Assembly: GCA_002482965.1 (NCBI GenBank)
Contig: DLGZ01000002.1
Span: 151,997 to 195,507 of the forward strand
Source of the DNA: Verrucomicrobiaceae bacterium UBA7681
GTDB lineage: Bacteria; Verrucomicrobiota; Verrucomicrobiia; Verrucomicrobiales; Verrucomicrobiaceae
DNA length: 43,511 nt
Reading direction: 5' to 3'
Notes under the pieces: generated by a model
Database searches by the model: none
Told to the model about the DNA's origin: nothing
Seen by the model: only the letters and a program-made list of their open reading frames with translations
In this document: piece by piece, positions 8,340-15,830 of the stretch
Position numbering within the stretch: the stretch's first letter is position 1
Layout of the letters: every line of letters starts with the position of its first letter
Position numbers and translations under genes: made by a program

Positions 8340-9014
8340 ATGGATCACACGACAGACATCATCCTCCCCTCCCTGCTGGCTTCCGACTGGTCAAAAATCG
8401 ACTCCGAGGTCAAACGCGCCGCCGCCGCCGGGGCGCAGTGGCTGCACCTGGATGTGATGGACGGAAACTTCGTGGACAACATCTCCTTCGGCCCGCAGAT
8501 GGTCCAGGTCGTGCGCAAATGCACCGACATGTATTTGGACGTTCATCTCATGATTCACCGCCCAGATCACTACCTGGAGCGCTTCATCAAGGCCGGAGCG
8601 CAAAACATCACCATCCACGTCGAGGCAAACTACGACACCGGCGTGGCTGAGACACTCAAGCGCATTCGCGCAGCAGGCCTCCACTGCGGTCTCGCCCTGC
8701 ACCCCAACACCCCGTTTGAAGCCGCCCTGCCCTTTGTCCATGACATCGACCTCCTGCTGGTGATGACGGTGGTCCCAGGCTTCGGCGGTCAGCCGTTCAT
8801 GGAAAAGGAAACCATGCCAAAACTCGCTGCCGCGCGTGATTACCGCGATGCCCACGGTTTGAAATTCCACCTCGAAGTCGATGGCGGCATTCACACGACC
8901 TCGGCCCCCATCGCCAAGCAGCACGGCGCCAATCTCTTCGTCTGCGGCACCTCGTCTTTCGGCCCGCCGGACATGAACCAGTCGATGCGGGATCTGGCAG
9001 CCTCCGTGGCGTAA
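8340..9014 (+). CDS. rpe: Ribulose-phosphate 3-epimerase
   Basis: Rpe interconverts ribulose 5-phosphate and xylulose 5-phosphate in the pentose phosphate pathway. The 224-residue TIM barrel has the expected residues: His37 and Asp39 in HLDVMDG, His69 in DVHLMI, and Asp181 in EVDGGI, matching the metal ligands and the two catalytic Asp of the family. The phosphate-binding loop reads VVPGFGGQ where most family members have VNPGFGGQ. The start at 8340 is preferred over a TTG at 8307. Divergently transcribed from tadA and convergent with infC. Confidence 0.93.
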   Translation: MDHTTDIILPSLLASDWSKIDSEVKRAAAAGAQWLHLDVMDGNFVDNISFGPQMVQVVRKCTDMYLDVHLMIHRPDHYLERFIKAGAQNITIHVEANYDTGVAETLKRIRAAGLHCGLALHPNTPFEAALPFVHDIDLLLVMTVVPGFGGQPFMEKETMPKLAAARDYRDAHGLKFHLEVDGGIHTTSAPIAKQHGANLFVCGTSSFGPPDMNQSMRDLAASVA

Positions 9015-9018
9015 CAAG

Positions 9019-9047
9019 AAAAAGGGCAGGAAATGAATCCTGCCCTT
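9019..9047 (-). terminator. Rho-independent terminator of infC
   Basis: On the minus strand a perfect 10-bp stem, AAGGGCAGGA/TCCTGCCCTT with a 6-base loop (9022-9047), is followed by a TTTTTC tract. It lies 15 bases past the infC stop. It could also slow transcription from rpe on the plus strand, but there it lacks a T-tract. Confidence 0.85.
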
Positions 9048-9062
9048 CGTGGTGCGTTGGAG

Positions 9063-10094
9063 TTATTCAGCCGCAGGCGGCGGTGGTGCTTCAGCCTGCA
9101 CCGGTGCCGTCTCAGCCTGTGCTGGAGGGGCCGCATCTGCCGGCTCCGCGTGAGCCGCGTCGCCGTGATGATCATCGTGGTGATCATCATGTTCATCATG
9201 CTTGTCCTCACGCGGGTCATGCCCCTCTTCGTGATGGACGATGTCCTTGTGCTCGGTGACTCCTTTGAGGTGAGTCTTGAACTTACGCTGGCGCTGGCGC
9301 TCCGGCAGCGGACTGAGCTGCATGTTGATGTTACGCCCGGCCATGCGGGGATCCTGATCCACGTGCCCCATGGTCAGCAAATCTGCCTTGATCTTTTTAG
9401 CCAGCAGGTGCCCAAGCTCCTGATGCGCCATCTGACGCCCACGGAACTGCAGTTGGATGCGCACCTTATGCCCTTCCGCGAGGAAGTCTTCGGCATGGGT
9501 GATCTTGATCAAGTAATCATGCGGGTCGATGCCGATGCGGAATTTCATTTCCTTCACCTTGCCGCCCTTCTGATGCTTGTGAGCCTCCTTCTTGTGCTTC
9601 TCCTGGATGTACTTGTATTTGCCGTAATTGACAATCTTGCACACTGGCGGATCGGCGTTCGGAGCCACTTCCACCAGATCCAGCCCACGCTCTTTGGCGA
9701 TGCGGAGGGCCTGCGCCGTCGGGAGGACGCCAAGCTGATGATTGCCATCGTCTTCGACCACACGCACCTTCGGCGCACGGATGCGCTCATTGATGCGGGT
9801 TTGGTCCACAAAGCGGCCATTTGGGCGGTCCCGTCCACCGGGACGACTGCCACCGGGACGAAATGCGCCACTCGATCCCTGATAGCCTCCTGCCGGACGT
9901 GCCGGGCCTGTAGGCCGGGGCGCACCCAAGGCCGGTCCCGCTGGACGCGGCCCTGCATTGGGGATGGCTGGGCCTGATGGACCCGCTGCGGGGCCGGCCG
10001 GACCCGCAGGCCTCGGTGGGCCGCCTGTGCCTTGGTTTTGCTGGGGACGTGGGGCAAAATTGCCGCCGCTCAACTGCTGGAATGGATTGCTTAT
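9063..10094 (-). CDS. infC: Translation initiation factor IF-3 with long N- and C-terminal extensions, AUA start
   Basis: IF-3 checks start codons and the initiator tRNA on the 30S subunit. The IF-3 core spans about residues 99-265 and has the family motifs RINERIR, DLVEVAPNADPPVCKI, MKFRIGIDPHDY and the GRQMAHQELG segment. It is flanked by a Pro/Gly/Ala/Arg-rich N-terminal tail of about 95 residues and a His/Asp/Glu-rich then Ala/Pro-rich C-terminal tail of about 75 residues, so the protein is nearly twice the usual length. No ATG or GTG lies in frame near the start, and the first TTG (10073) has no Shine-Dalgarno sequence. An AUA codon at 10094-10092 has GGAGG (complement of 10101-10105) six bases before it, giving 343 residues. 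infC is known for rare start codons that IF-3 itself rejects, which supports this choice. Confidence 0.92.
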   Translation of the reverse strand: MSNPFQQLSGGNFAPRPQQNQGTGGPPRPAGPAGPAAGPSGPAIPNAGPRPAGPALGAPRPTGPARPAGGYQGSSGAFRPGGSRPGGRDRPNGRFVDQTRINERIRAPKVRVVEDDGNHQLGVLPTAQALRIAKERGLDLVEVAPNADPPVCKIVNYGKYKYIQEKHKKEAHKHQKGGKVKEMKFRIGIDPHDYLIKITHAEDFLAEGHKVRIQLQFRGRQMAHQELGHLLAKKIKADLLTMGHVDQDPRMAGRNINMQLSPLPERQRQRKFKTHLKGVTEHKDIVHHEEGHDPREDKHDEHDDHHDDHHGDAAHAEPADAAPPAQAETAPVQAEAPPPPAAE

Positions 10095-10100
10095 AGGATA

Positions 10101-10105
10101 CCTCC
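10101..10105 (-). promoter_or_regulatory. Shine-Dalgarno sequence that fixes the infC AUA start
   Basis: GGAGG on the minus strand, six bases upstream of the AUA codon at 10094. The alternative TTG at 10073 lies 27 bases from it, too far for normal initiation, and has nothing like a ribosome-binding site of its own. Confidence 0.75.
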
Positions 10106-10405
10106 GGGTGTGTTCGAAACTCCAGGCCGCCCATGAGCAGGCACCTGGAAAGTGATTGGGATAAGGCGCGCTGAAAAAATCATATCAACGCGGACTCGAC
10201 TCCCGACATGCACGCGCCTGCTGTCTCCCGATCATGCGGGGTGTGTGGACGCGACAAAGAAAAAATCATGCAGGGGAAAGTCAGAAAAAAGCGCTTTCAG
10301 TAGAAAGCCGCTGGCGGAGCCATGGACTCAAACGCTGGATATAAGTAACGACTTTCAGGAGATTCAGCAAGCCGATTTATTTTCCTACGACAAATCTCAG
10401 GGAAA

Positions 10406-10600
10406 CGCTGATGAAAGCAAGGTCTTGAAAAAGGCCCTTTCCCCAGCGCCAGCCCGCAGCTTATACCTCTCTGAACCAAGGAGACCAGCAACGCGCACCT
10501 CCCCTCCGTTCAGGGCTTGGCGTCTGGCAAGGTGCTGACCCGGTGGTTTTGAAAGGGTTTTCATTCCTCCTCTCGGGATCGCCCCATCGCTTCATCAGTG
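10406..10600 (+). ncRNA. ssrS: Candidate 6S RNA (rod-shaped RNA with a central bubble)
   Basis: The 786 bases between infC and the gene at 10881 contain no convincing gene but fold into one long imperfect rod. Stems, from outside in: 10406-10418 with 10589-10600 (12 bp, one G-U, one bulged A); 10427-10441 with 10551-10562 (12 bp, three-base bulge); 10444-10447 with 10534-10537 and 10448-10452 with 10524-10528; then an open bubble (10453-10468 opposite 10516-10523); then a terminal hairpin 10469-10476 with 10508-10515 and 10479-10483 with 10499-10505. Length (about 195 nt), closing stem, central bubble and terminal hairpin match 6S RNA, which binds the housekeeping RNA polymerase holoenzyme. 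The bubble strand contains TTATACC, similar to the E. coli 6S bubble as I remember it. A terminator follows. The family assignment is inference. Confidence 0.5.
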
Positions 10601-10608
10601 ACACGGCT

Positions 10609-10630
10609 GCGTCAGCAGTTGATGCGTTTT
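10609..10630 (+). terminator. Probable rho-independent terminator after the rod-shaped RNA
   Basis: GCGTCA (10609-10614) pairs with TGATGC (10620-10625) over a five-base loop, followed by G and TTTT. It lies eight bases past the outer stem of the candidate 6S RNA and supports transcription from the plus strand. Confidence 0.5.
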
Positions 10631-10649
10631 GGGGCGTCGTTTCTTGGCC

Positions 10650-10733
10650 CTGGGTTGTCGTACCAGCCATCCGGGCAGCCAACCCAGCAGTCTCTGCGCA
10701 CATCGGGGGGCACGGCAGCGTCCTCAACGTGCC
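10650..10733. other. Two further hairpins in the gene-free stretch
   Basis: CTGGGTTG (10650-10657) pairs with CAACCCAG (10680-10687), and GGCACG (10709-10714) with CGTGCC (10728-10733). They lie between the candidate 6S RNA and the CnrY-like gene. I cannot assign them. They could be part of a second RNA or the leader of the metal-sensing operon. Confidence 0.3.
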
Positions 10734-10880
10734 TCCGCTGCTGCAAGTGCACGCATGCTCCTAAAATCCACGATTGATGCCCTTAACTGAGTGCCATTTG
10801 TGCCTGGCATGTTTGTTGTTTGTTCCGCCCCACCACCGTAACCATTTGAACTCGCCCCAAACCTAGGTAGCCAGTGAACC

Positions 10881-11156
10881 ATGACCGACGATGATCTCAA
10901 CCGAGTGCTCAAACGCGCCGCTGCTGTCCTGCCAGCGGCGATGCCGGAGACACTGGAAAGCGCGATCATGGCGCAGGTGCGCACCGACGACGGCAGGGCA
11001 AAACGCTGGCGCTCCTTTGTGCGCTGGCTCCTCATCCTCGGCGTCGTTTGCGGCGTGGTCACTGCCAGCATGATCGGGTGGTCGCTCGCCTCCCGTGACA
11101 CCACCCACACCACACCACCCACGATGAATCTCTTCCGCGAAGGACTGCCGAAATGA
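10881..11156 (+). CDS. CnrY-like membrane anti-sigma factor
   Basis: A 91-residue protein with a cytoplasmic N-terminal half containing two short amphipathic helices. One transmembrane segment (about residues 46-69) and a short periplasmic tail follow. In size and layout this matches CnrY of Cupriavidus metallidurans (about 95 residues), which holds the ECF sigma factor CnrH at the membrane. The sequence is too short and variable for identification on its own. The assignment rests on the gene order, since the next two genes are clear CnrX-like and ECF sigma genes and the stop codon overlaps the next start by four bases (ATGA). Confidence 0.65.
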   Translation: MTDDDLNRVLKRAAAVLPAAMPETLESAIMAQVRTDDGRAKRWRSFVRWLLILGVVCGVVTASMIGWSLASRDTTHTTPPTMNLFREGLPK

Positions 11157-11614
11157 ACTCCCGACTGAAATGGATGGTGGTCTCGGTGATCTTCTCCGCT
11201 GTGTTCGCAGGCGGCACAGCCTTGTTCGTCACGGACTGGGCGCTGCACCGTCATGGCGAAGGTCATGCCCATGACCATGTCGAAACCGATTTCCACGCAT
11301 GGATGCACGAGCACCTCGACATCACGCCCGAGCAGCACGCCATTTTGGAGCCGATTGAGGCGGAGTTTGAGCAGCAGCGCACGCGGCTGAGGAATGACAT
11401 TCGCACGGCAGGTCTTGAAGTGGCTGAGGCCATCGCGGAGGCCAATGTCAACGATGCGCGGCTGAAAGCAGCGCTGGAGCGCCTCAATAAATCCCAGGGC
11501 GAACTCCAACGCATGACGCTGGAGCATTTCTTTGCGATGAAGCGCTACCTCCGGCCCGCACAGGCGAAAAAACTTCTCGAATGGACGCATGACAGCCTTG
11601 CCCGCGAGCATTGA
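11153..11614 (+). CDS. CnrX-like periplasmic metal sensor
   Basis: A 153-residue protein with an N-terminal membrane anchor (residues 7-29) and a helical periplasmic domain. The Ni/Co site of CnrX (His42, His46, Glu63, His119, Met123) has an exact counterpart at His48, His52, Glu69, His125 and Met129, every position shifted by six. The spacing H-x3-H and H-x3-M is therefore fully kept. A separate His-rich stretch (HRHGEGHAHDH, residues 32-42) lies just outside the membrane and could bind extra metal. The protein should sense periplasmic nickel or cobalt and release the sigma factor through the CnrY-like partner. It overlaps both neighbours, so the three genes form one operon. Confidence 0.88.
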   Translation: MNSRLKWMVVSVIFSAVFAGGTALFVTDWALHRHGEGHAHDHVETDFHAWMHEHLDITPEQHAILEPIEAEFEQQRTRLRNDIRTAGLEVAEAIAEANVNDARLKAALERLNKSQGELQRMTLEHFFAMKRYLRPAQAKKLLEWTHDSLAREH

Positions 11615-12200
11615 TCTCCCGCTGACGGAGCTGGATGCTGCGACGCTGGAAGGAGTGGAGCAGCAGAAAATCCGTGCCGCGCAGGAGGGCGACATGCGCG
11701 CCTTTGAATGGCTCGTGCAGCAGAATGAGGAGCGCCTGTTTGGCTTCTGCTGCCGCTGGCTGTCTTGCGCCGAGGACGCGCGGGAGGTCTGCCAGGACAT
11801 GTTTGTACGTGCGTGGCGCGCACTGCCGGAGTTTGAGGGACGTGCGAAATTTTCGCGCTGGCTCTATCAGATCGCGCTGAACCTGTGCAAAGATCGTTTG
11901 AAATCACGCTCTTCGCGCCAGCGCGAGAAAACCATCGCGCTCGACGATGTCGAAGACTCCCCGCCATGCCCGCAAAACTCGCCGGATTCGCGGGCGGAAC
12001 TGAACAGTGACATGCAGAAGCTGGATCGCGGACTGGCCACACTCCCCGAGAAACTTCGCTCGGTGCTCATTCTCACCGCCATGGAAGGTCTGAGCTATGA
12101 AGAATGTGCCGAAGTGCTCAACTGCTCGGTGCGTGGCGTGGAAGGTCGCGTTTATCGGGCCCGGCAGATGCTGCTGCAGTGGTGGAACGAGGAGAGGTGA
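11589..12200 (+). CDS. ECF-family RNA polymerase sigma factor, CnrH type
   Basis: A 203-residue sigma-70 family protein of the extracytoplasmic-function type. Region 2 runs through EGDMRAFEWLVQQNEERLF to KFSRWLYQIALNLCKD. Region 4 has LPEKLRSVLILTAMEGLSYEECAEVL and a helix-turn-helix ending in VYRARQMLLQWW. Between them is an acidic, Pro-rich linker. The gene overlaps the sensor gene by 26 bases. With the two preceding genes it makes the order anti-sigma, metal sensor, sigma, exactly that of cnrYXH. Its likely target is its own operon and the TonB-dependent receptor 87 bases downstream. No clear ECF promoter was recognised upstream of either. Confidence 0.9.
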   Translation: MTALPASIDLPLTELDAATLEGVEQQKIRAAQEGDMRAFEWLVQQNEERLFGFCCRWLSCAEDAREVCQDMFVRAWRALPEFEGRAKFSRWLYQIALNLCKDRLKSRSSRQREKTIALDDVEDSPPCPQNSPDSRAELNSDMQKLDRGLATLPEKLRSVLILTAMEGLSYEECAEVLNCSVRGVEGRVYRARQMLLQWWNEER

Positions 12201-12287
12201 CCCCTCCAAGCCTCACGTTTTTCATGGGTTTTGTGTGGGGTCGCTGATGGAACCTCGTCTGGGGAGGGTGACAACCATTACTCCCGC

Positions 12288-14366
12288 ATGGCCCTCCCTC
12301 GATTCCTTCCGTCTTTGTGCTCCCTGTTCCTGCTGCCCGTCAGTCTTCATGCCCAGACTTCGGGGACCAAGCCCGGAGACCAGCCCACCGAAATGGGTGA
12401 GATCGTCATCGAAGGCAAGGCGCAGGATTTGCTTGGCATCGCCTATTCCGCCTCGAAGGGGCATGCCACCCAGGCAGACTTCCTCTCCCGCCCCATGCTG
12501 CGCCGCGGGGAGATCATCGAGACGATTCCTGGCATGATCGCCACGCAGCATGCAGGCGGGGGCAAGGCAAACCAGTACTTCCTGCGCGGTTTCAATCTGG
12601 ATCACGGCACCGACTTCGCGATGAGTCTCGACGGCATGCCGCTGAACATGCGGACACATGCGCATGGCCAGGGGTACACGGATCTGAACCCGCTGATCCC
12701 CGAACTGGTGGAGTCGCTGGACTACTCCAAAGGCACCTACACCGCCGCAGACGGCGACCTCTCCACCGCTGGCAGCGCCAACTTTCGGTTATGGGATCAC
12801 ATGCCGCAGGGAATGGTGAAGCTGGAGTTCGGCGAGTACAATTATTACCGCACGCTGCTGGCCGGCACGCTGCCGCTGGTGGCAGATGCTGAGCACGGCG
12901 TGCAGCAGGGGCTGACCTACGCGCTGGAGCAAAACTACTACGACGGCCCGTGGGACGTGCCGGAGGAGTTCAACCGCTGGAATGGCCTCCTGCGCTGGTT
13001 CAAAAACGATGACGATACCAAGCTCTCCGTCACTCTCATGGGCTATCGCGGCACCTGGACCAGCACGGATCAAATCCCCTCCACCTTGGTGCAGGACGGC
13101 ACGCTCAACCGCTACGGCACGCTCGACCCGACCGCAGGTGGTGAAAGTGAGCGCTACAGCCTGAACATCGCCTTTGAGCAGCGCAATGGCAACGAGGTGA
13201 CCCGTGCCAACCTCTACGGCATCTATTACATCCTCGATCTCTATTCCAACTTCACCTATGAACTCGCTCCCGGCCCTCCCACCGGCGACCAGTTCCAGCA
13301 GGCCGAGCAGCGCTGGGTCGTTGGCGGCAATGTCTCCCACTCCTGGGAGAAGCTGGAGCTGCTGGGCATCAAGTCAGACATCACGGTCGGCTTGCAGACA
13401 CGCACGGATTTCATCAATGGCATCGGTCTGTGGCAGACGCAGCAGCGCAACCGCCACACCGAGATCCGGCAGGATGACATCATGGAGTCCAGTGTCGGGT
13501 TGTACGGTGAAGTGGTCACTCACTGGCTGCCGAAGTTCAAAACGGTCATCGGAGTACGTGGTGACTTGTTCTTCTTTGAGCCGCAGAAAAGCACGGTCGC
13601 GGGGCAGGATGGTTCAGTGGCAGGCATCGTCAGTCCGAAGTTCAGCGCCGTCTTCGGCCCGTGGCATGAGACGGAGCTGTATCTGAATTTCGGCACCGGC
13701 TTCCACAGCAATGACGCCCGTGGCGTGACCGCTCAAATCGACCCTGCCGATGCCCTCGTGCGGACCATGGGGGCGGAGATCGGCATACGCACCCAGGCCA
13801 TCAAGACTGTGACCACCACGCTGTCGCTGTTCTGGCTGCAGAGTGACAGCGAACTGGTTTATGTGGGCGACGCCGGCACGAATGAACCCGGTCCCGGCTC
13901 CGAGCGTTTCGGCATTGAAGTGGCCAGCTACTGGCGGCCCAGCAGCTGGTTCAGCGCGGATGGCGAAATGGCGCTGACGCGGGCGCGCTTCGTGGATGCC
14001 CCTGCAGGCTCGGAATACATCCCCAACAGCATTCCGGTCATGTTCAGCGGTGGCATCAACCTGGGGGCGCAGGGCAACGCGACGGGCTGGTTCGCTGCCT
14101 CACGCGTGCGCATCTTTGCCAACAGTCCGCTGGAGGAATCGGGGACCGTACGGGGCCGTGACAGCATGCTCGTCAATGCCACCGTGGGCTATCGCCGTAA
14201 AGGCTGGGAGGCTGCTCTCGACTGCCTCAATCTGCTCGGCCGCGACGACAACGATATCTCCTATTATTACGAGAGCCAGGTCCCGGGCCGCCCTGCCGCA
14301 TTCGACACCCACATCCACCCCATGGAGCCACGCATGTTTCGCGCGCGTCTCACCTTCCACTTTTGA
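12288..14366 (+). CDS. TonB-dependent outer-membrane receptor
   Basis: A 692-residue outer-membrane receptor. It has a signal peptide (MALPRFLPSLCSLFLLPVSLHA), then a short TonB-box-like region (MGEIVIEGKA). The plug domain (about residues 40-165) contains LRRGEIIETIPGM, YFLRGFNLDHG and DGMPLNMRTH, and a long beta-barrel ends in RARLTFHF with the terminal Phe typical of barrels. The start at 12288 fits the signal peptide. A longer open frame begins at 12231. It is transcribed in the same direction as the CnrYXH-like genes and begins 87 bases after them. A role in import of a nickel or cobalt chelate is therefore a reasonable inference, but the substrate cannot be read from the sequence. Confidence 0.93.
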   Translation: MALPRFLPSLCSLFLLPVSLHAQTSGTKPGDQPTEMGEIVIEGKAQDLLGIAYSASKGHATQADFLSRPMLRRGEIIETIPGMIATQHAGGGKANQYFLRGFNLDHGTDFAMSLDGMPLNMRTHAHGQGYTDLNPLIPELVESLDYSKGTYTAADGDLSTAGSANFRLWDHMPQGMVKLEFGEYNYYRTLLAGTLPLVADAEHGVQQGLTYALEQNYYDGPWDVPEEFNRWNGLLRWFKNDDDTKLSVTLMGYRGTWTSTDQIPSTLVQDGTLNRYGTLDPTAGGESERYSLNIAFEQRNGNEVTRANLYGIYYILDLYSNFTYELAPGPPTGDQFQQAEQRWVVGGNVSHSWEKLELLGIKSDITVGLQTRTDFINGIGLWQTQQRNRHTEIRQDDIMESSVGLYGEVVTHWLPKFKTVIGVRGDLFFFEPQKSTVAGQDGSVAGIVSPKFSAVFGPWHETELYLNFGTGFHSNDARGVTAQIDPADALVRTMGAEIGIRTQAIKTVTTTLSLFWLQSDSELVYVGDAGTNEPGPGSERFGIEVASYWRPSSWFSADGEMALTRARFVDAPAGSEYIPNSIPVMFSGGINLGAQGNATGWFAASRVRIFANSPLEESGTVRGRDSMLVNATVGYRRKGWEAALDCLNLLGRDDNDISYYYESQVPGRPAAFDTHIHPMEPRMFRARLTFHF

Positions 14367-14429
14367 GCCTGCCTCTCGCACCAGTCCATTTCCCACTCTG
14401 CCGTGCAAACGGCGCAGCCCCACAGTAGC

Positions 14430-14447
14430 TCGGGCAATCCTGCCCGA
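14430..14447. repeat. Short palindromic hairpin downstream of the TonB receptor gene
   Basis: TCGGGCA-ATCC-TGCCCGA is a perfect 7-bp stem with a four-base loop, in the 286-base stretch between two convergent genes. No T-tract follows, so it is either a weak terminator or a REP-like extragenic palindrome. No second copy was seen in the window. I see nothing else in that stretch. Confidence 0.4.
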
Positions 14448-14652
14448 AGAGCCCGCTCCCTTCGCGTGCAAGATTGCCCGCACTGCTTCACCGCCTCCGC
14501 TGGCTACGGCATGCCACACGACAGATCCACTAGCTCCGCCCAAACATAGAAAATCCGCCGCTTAAGATGCTAAGTAAGTGCCATTCCGGTCAGTATGCAA
14601 ATTCTTGACAAAATTTGCAGTGTCATCATAGGGTCTGTTCCACAAAGTTTCC

Positions 14653-14931
14653 TCAGTGGTCTTTTCCACAGACCCGGCACGCAAAACGATTTCCCCGATG
14701 GGGAATTTCGTAGCTTTTCCCTCCACAAAACGGGCAGCTCACCGCCACGCAATTCCGCACAAACCGGCGCGTGATCATGCCAACGATCAGCCCTCCCACC
14801 AGCATCGTCACCAGTGGGGAGGTATGGTGCTTTTCCAGCCACTCCCACAGCAGCCAAATGAACCCGCAAAAGACTCCGCCAGTGACGACGGGTCCAAAGC
14901 AGCTGAGCACAAAATGACGCGCGGAACTCAT
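14653..14931 (-). CDS. Small membrane protein with a C-terminal zinc ribbon
   Basis: A 92-residue protein with two hydrophobic segments (about residues 10-32 and 38-55) followed by a cytoplasmic tail with two Cys pairs, CPFC near residue 66 and CRVC near residue 85. That is the pattern of a zinc ribbon. The gene starts 23 bases after aroE on the same strand and may be co-transcribed with it. I do not recognise the family. The combination suggests a membrane-tethered adaptor and not an enzyme. Confidence 0.65.
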   Translation of the reverse strand: MSSARHFVLSCFGPVVTGGVFCGFIWLLWEWLEKHHTSPLVTMLVGGLIVGMITRRFVRNCVAVSCPFCGGKSYEIPHRGNRFACRVCGKDH

Positions 14932-14954
14932 GCGGTCCCGAATCTTTCACTCCA

Positions 14955-15830
14955 TCAGGCATTCTGCAAGCCCGCACGCATGACTTCCAGCGGGGCCGGG
15001 CGGCCAAACCAGTGCTCAAACGAGATTCCCCCCTGGTGCAGCAGCAGGGTCAGACCGTCCACGGTCCTGGCGCCTGCCAGTCTGGCATCCGCCAGCAGCG
15101 GGGTCTCACCCCCTGCACGATAGACCATGTCAAAGACGAGATGGCGTGCACACAGCGCATCCCCAGGCACCAGTTTAGCGTCGTCAGGCTTCATACCTAG
15201 TGATGTGGCATTCACGATCAAGTCGGTGTTAGCCAGCGCCTCTCTGAGGGAATCATCATCCCAGGCCACCACCGTTGCATCCGCGCAGCCGCCCAGTGTG
15301 TGGATCTCCGCAGCCACAGCTTCAGCCTTGGCCTGCGAACGATTCACCAGCAGCAGCTTCTGGCAGCCACTGAGCGCGCTCTGCACCGCCACCGCCCGCC
15401 CTGCTCCACCGCCCGCACCAAGGATAAGCACTCGCAGGTCTTTGATGTCTGCCCCAAACGCCTCTTTTACACTGCGCAAAAAGCCCGGCCCATCGCTGTT
15501 GTACCCGTGCAATTTACCATCCCGGATCGCCAGCGTGTTCACGGCCCCGAGCTGACGCGCCAGCGGATCAAGCTCATCCACCGCGTCCAGCGCTTCAAAC
15601 TTGTGCGGGATGGTAATGTTCACGCCGAGAAAACCACAGGCGGCAAACTGCCGGAACGCCTCCGCCACACGGCCCACCGGCACCTGCACACGAATGTACT
15701 GCGCCTCAATGCCACAGGCCTGCAGCGCCGGATTGTGCATCTGCGGACTGCGCGAGTGCCCGATGGGGTCACCGATCACAGCCAGCCGCGCCGGCGGCGC
15801 AAAGCGCTCGGCCACCGCATTCCAGTTCAT
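14955..15830 (-). CDS. aroE: Shikimate dehydrogenase
   Basis: AroE reduces 3-dehydroshikimate to shikimate with NADPH in aromatic amino-acid synthesis. Residues seen, numbered from the chosen start: SRSPQMHN at 26-33 binds substrate; Lys77 in NITIPHK and Asp113 in YNSDG are the catalytic pair; GAGGGAGRA from 138 is the nucleotide-binding loop; and NRSQAKAE resembles the NADPH-selective NRT motif. At 291 residues it is slightly longer than usual because of a short N-terminal lead. A GTG start at 15884 is possible but adds a region that does not look like the family. Divergent from the ThuA-like gene. Confidence 0.93.
   Translation of the reverse strand: MNWNAVAERFAPPARLAVIGDPIGHSRSPQMHNPALQACGIEAQYIRVQVPVGRVAEAFRQFAACGFLGVNITIPHKFEALDAVDELDPLARQLGAVNTLAIRDGKLHGYNSDGPGFLRSVKEAFGADIKDLRVLILGAGGGAGRAVAVQSALSGCQKLLLVNRSQAKAEAVAAEIHTLGGCADATVVAWDDDSLREALANTDLIVNATSLGMKPDDAKLVPGDALCARHLVFDMVYRAGGETPLLADARLAGARTVDGLTLLLHQGGISFEHWFGRPAPLEVMRAGLQNA

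Noticed and set aside
10110..10125. GTTCGAAACTCC, similar to a tRNA T-loop
   Set aside because: No acceptor, D or anticodon stems fit around it, and it lies in the upstream region of infC.
10268..10290. GGGGAAAGTC, reminiscent of the RNase P RNA conserved region
   Set aside because: The other conserved RNase P RNA segments are absent downstream, so rnpB is not supported.
10152..10538. A 128-residue plus-strand frame between infC and the CnrY-like gene
   Set aside because: Composition is not protein-like, and it overlaps the candidate structured RNA. No start signal.
10401..10564. A 54-codon frame on the minus strand with an AGGAGG sequence just before its ATG
   Set aside because: The Shine-Dalgarno spacing is only about one base, the product has no features, and the DNA is better explained by the nested stems of the rod-shaped RNA.
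10838..10869. GTAACC and TAGGTA as an ECF-type promoter of the CnrYXH-like operon
   Set aside because: The spacing of 20 bases is too long for the usual 16-17 and the -10 part does not match known ECF promoters.
12201..12287. A possible cobalamin riboswitch or ECF promoter before the TonB receptor gene
   Set aside because: Only 87 bases, no B12-box. A GGAACC stretch is present but no matching -10 element at the right distance.
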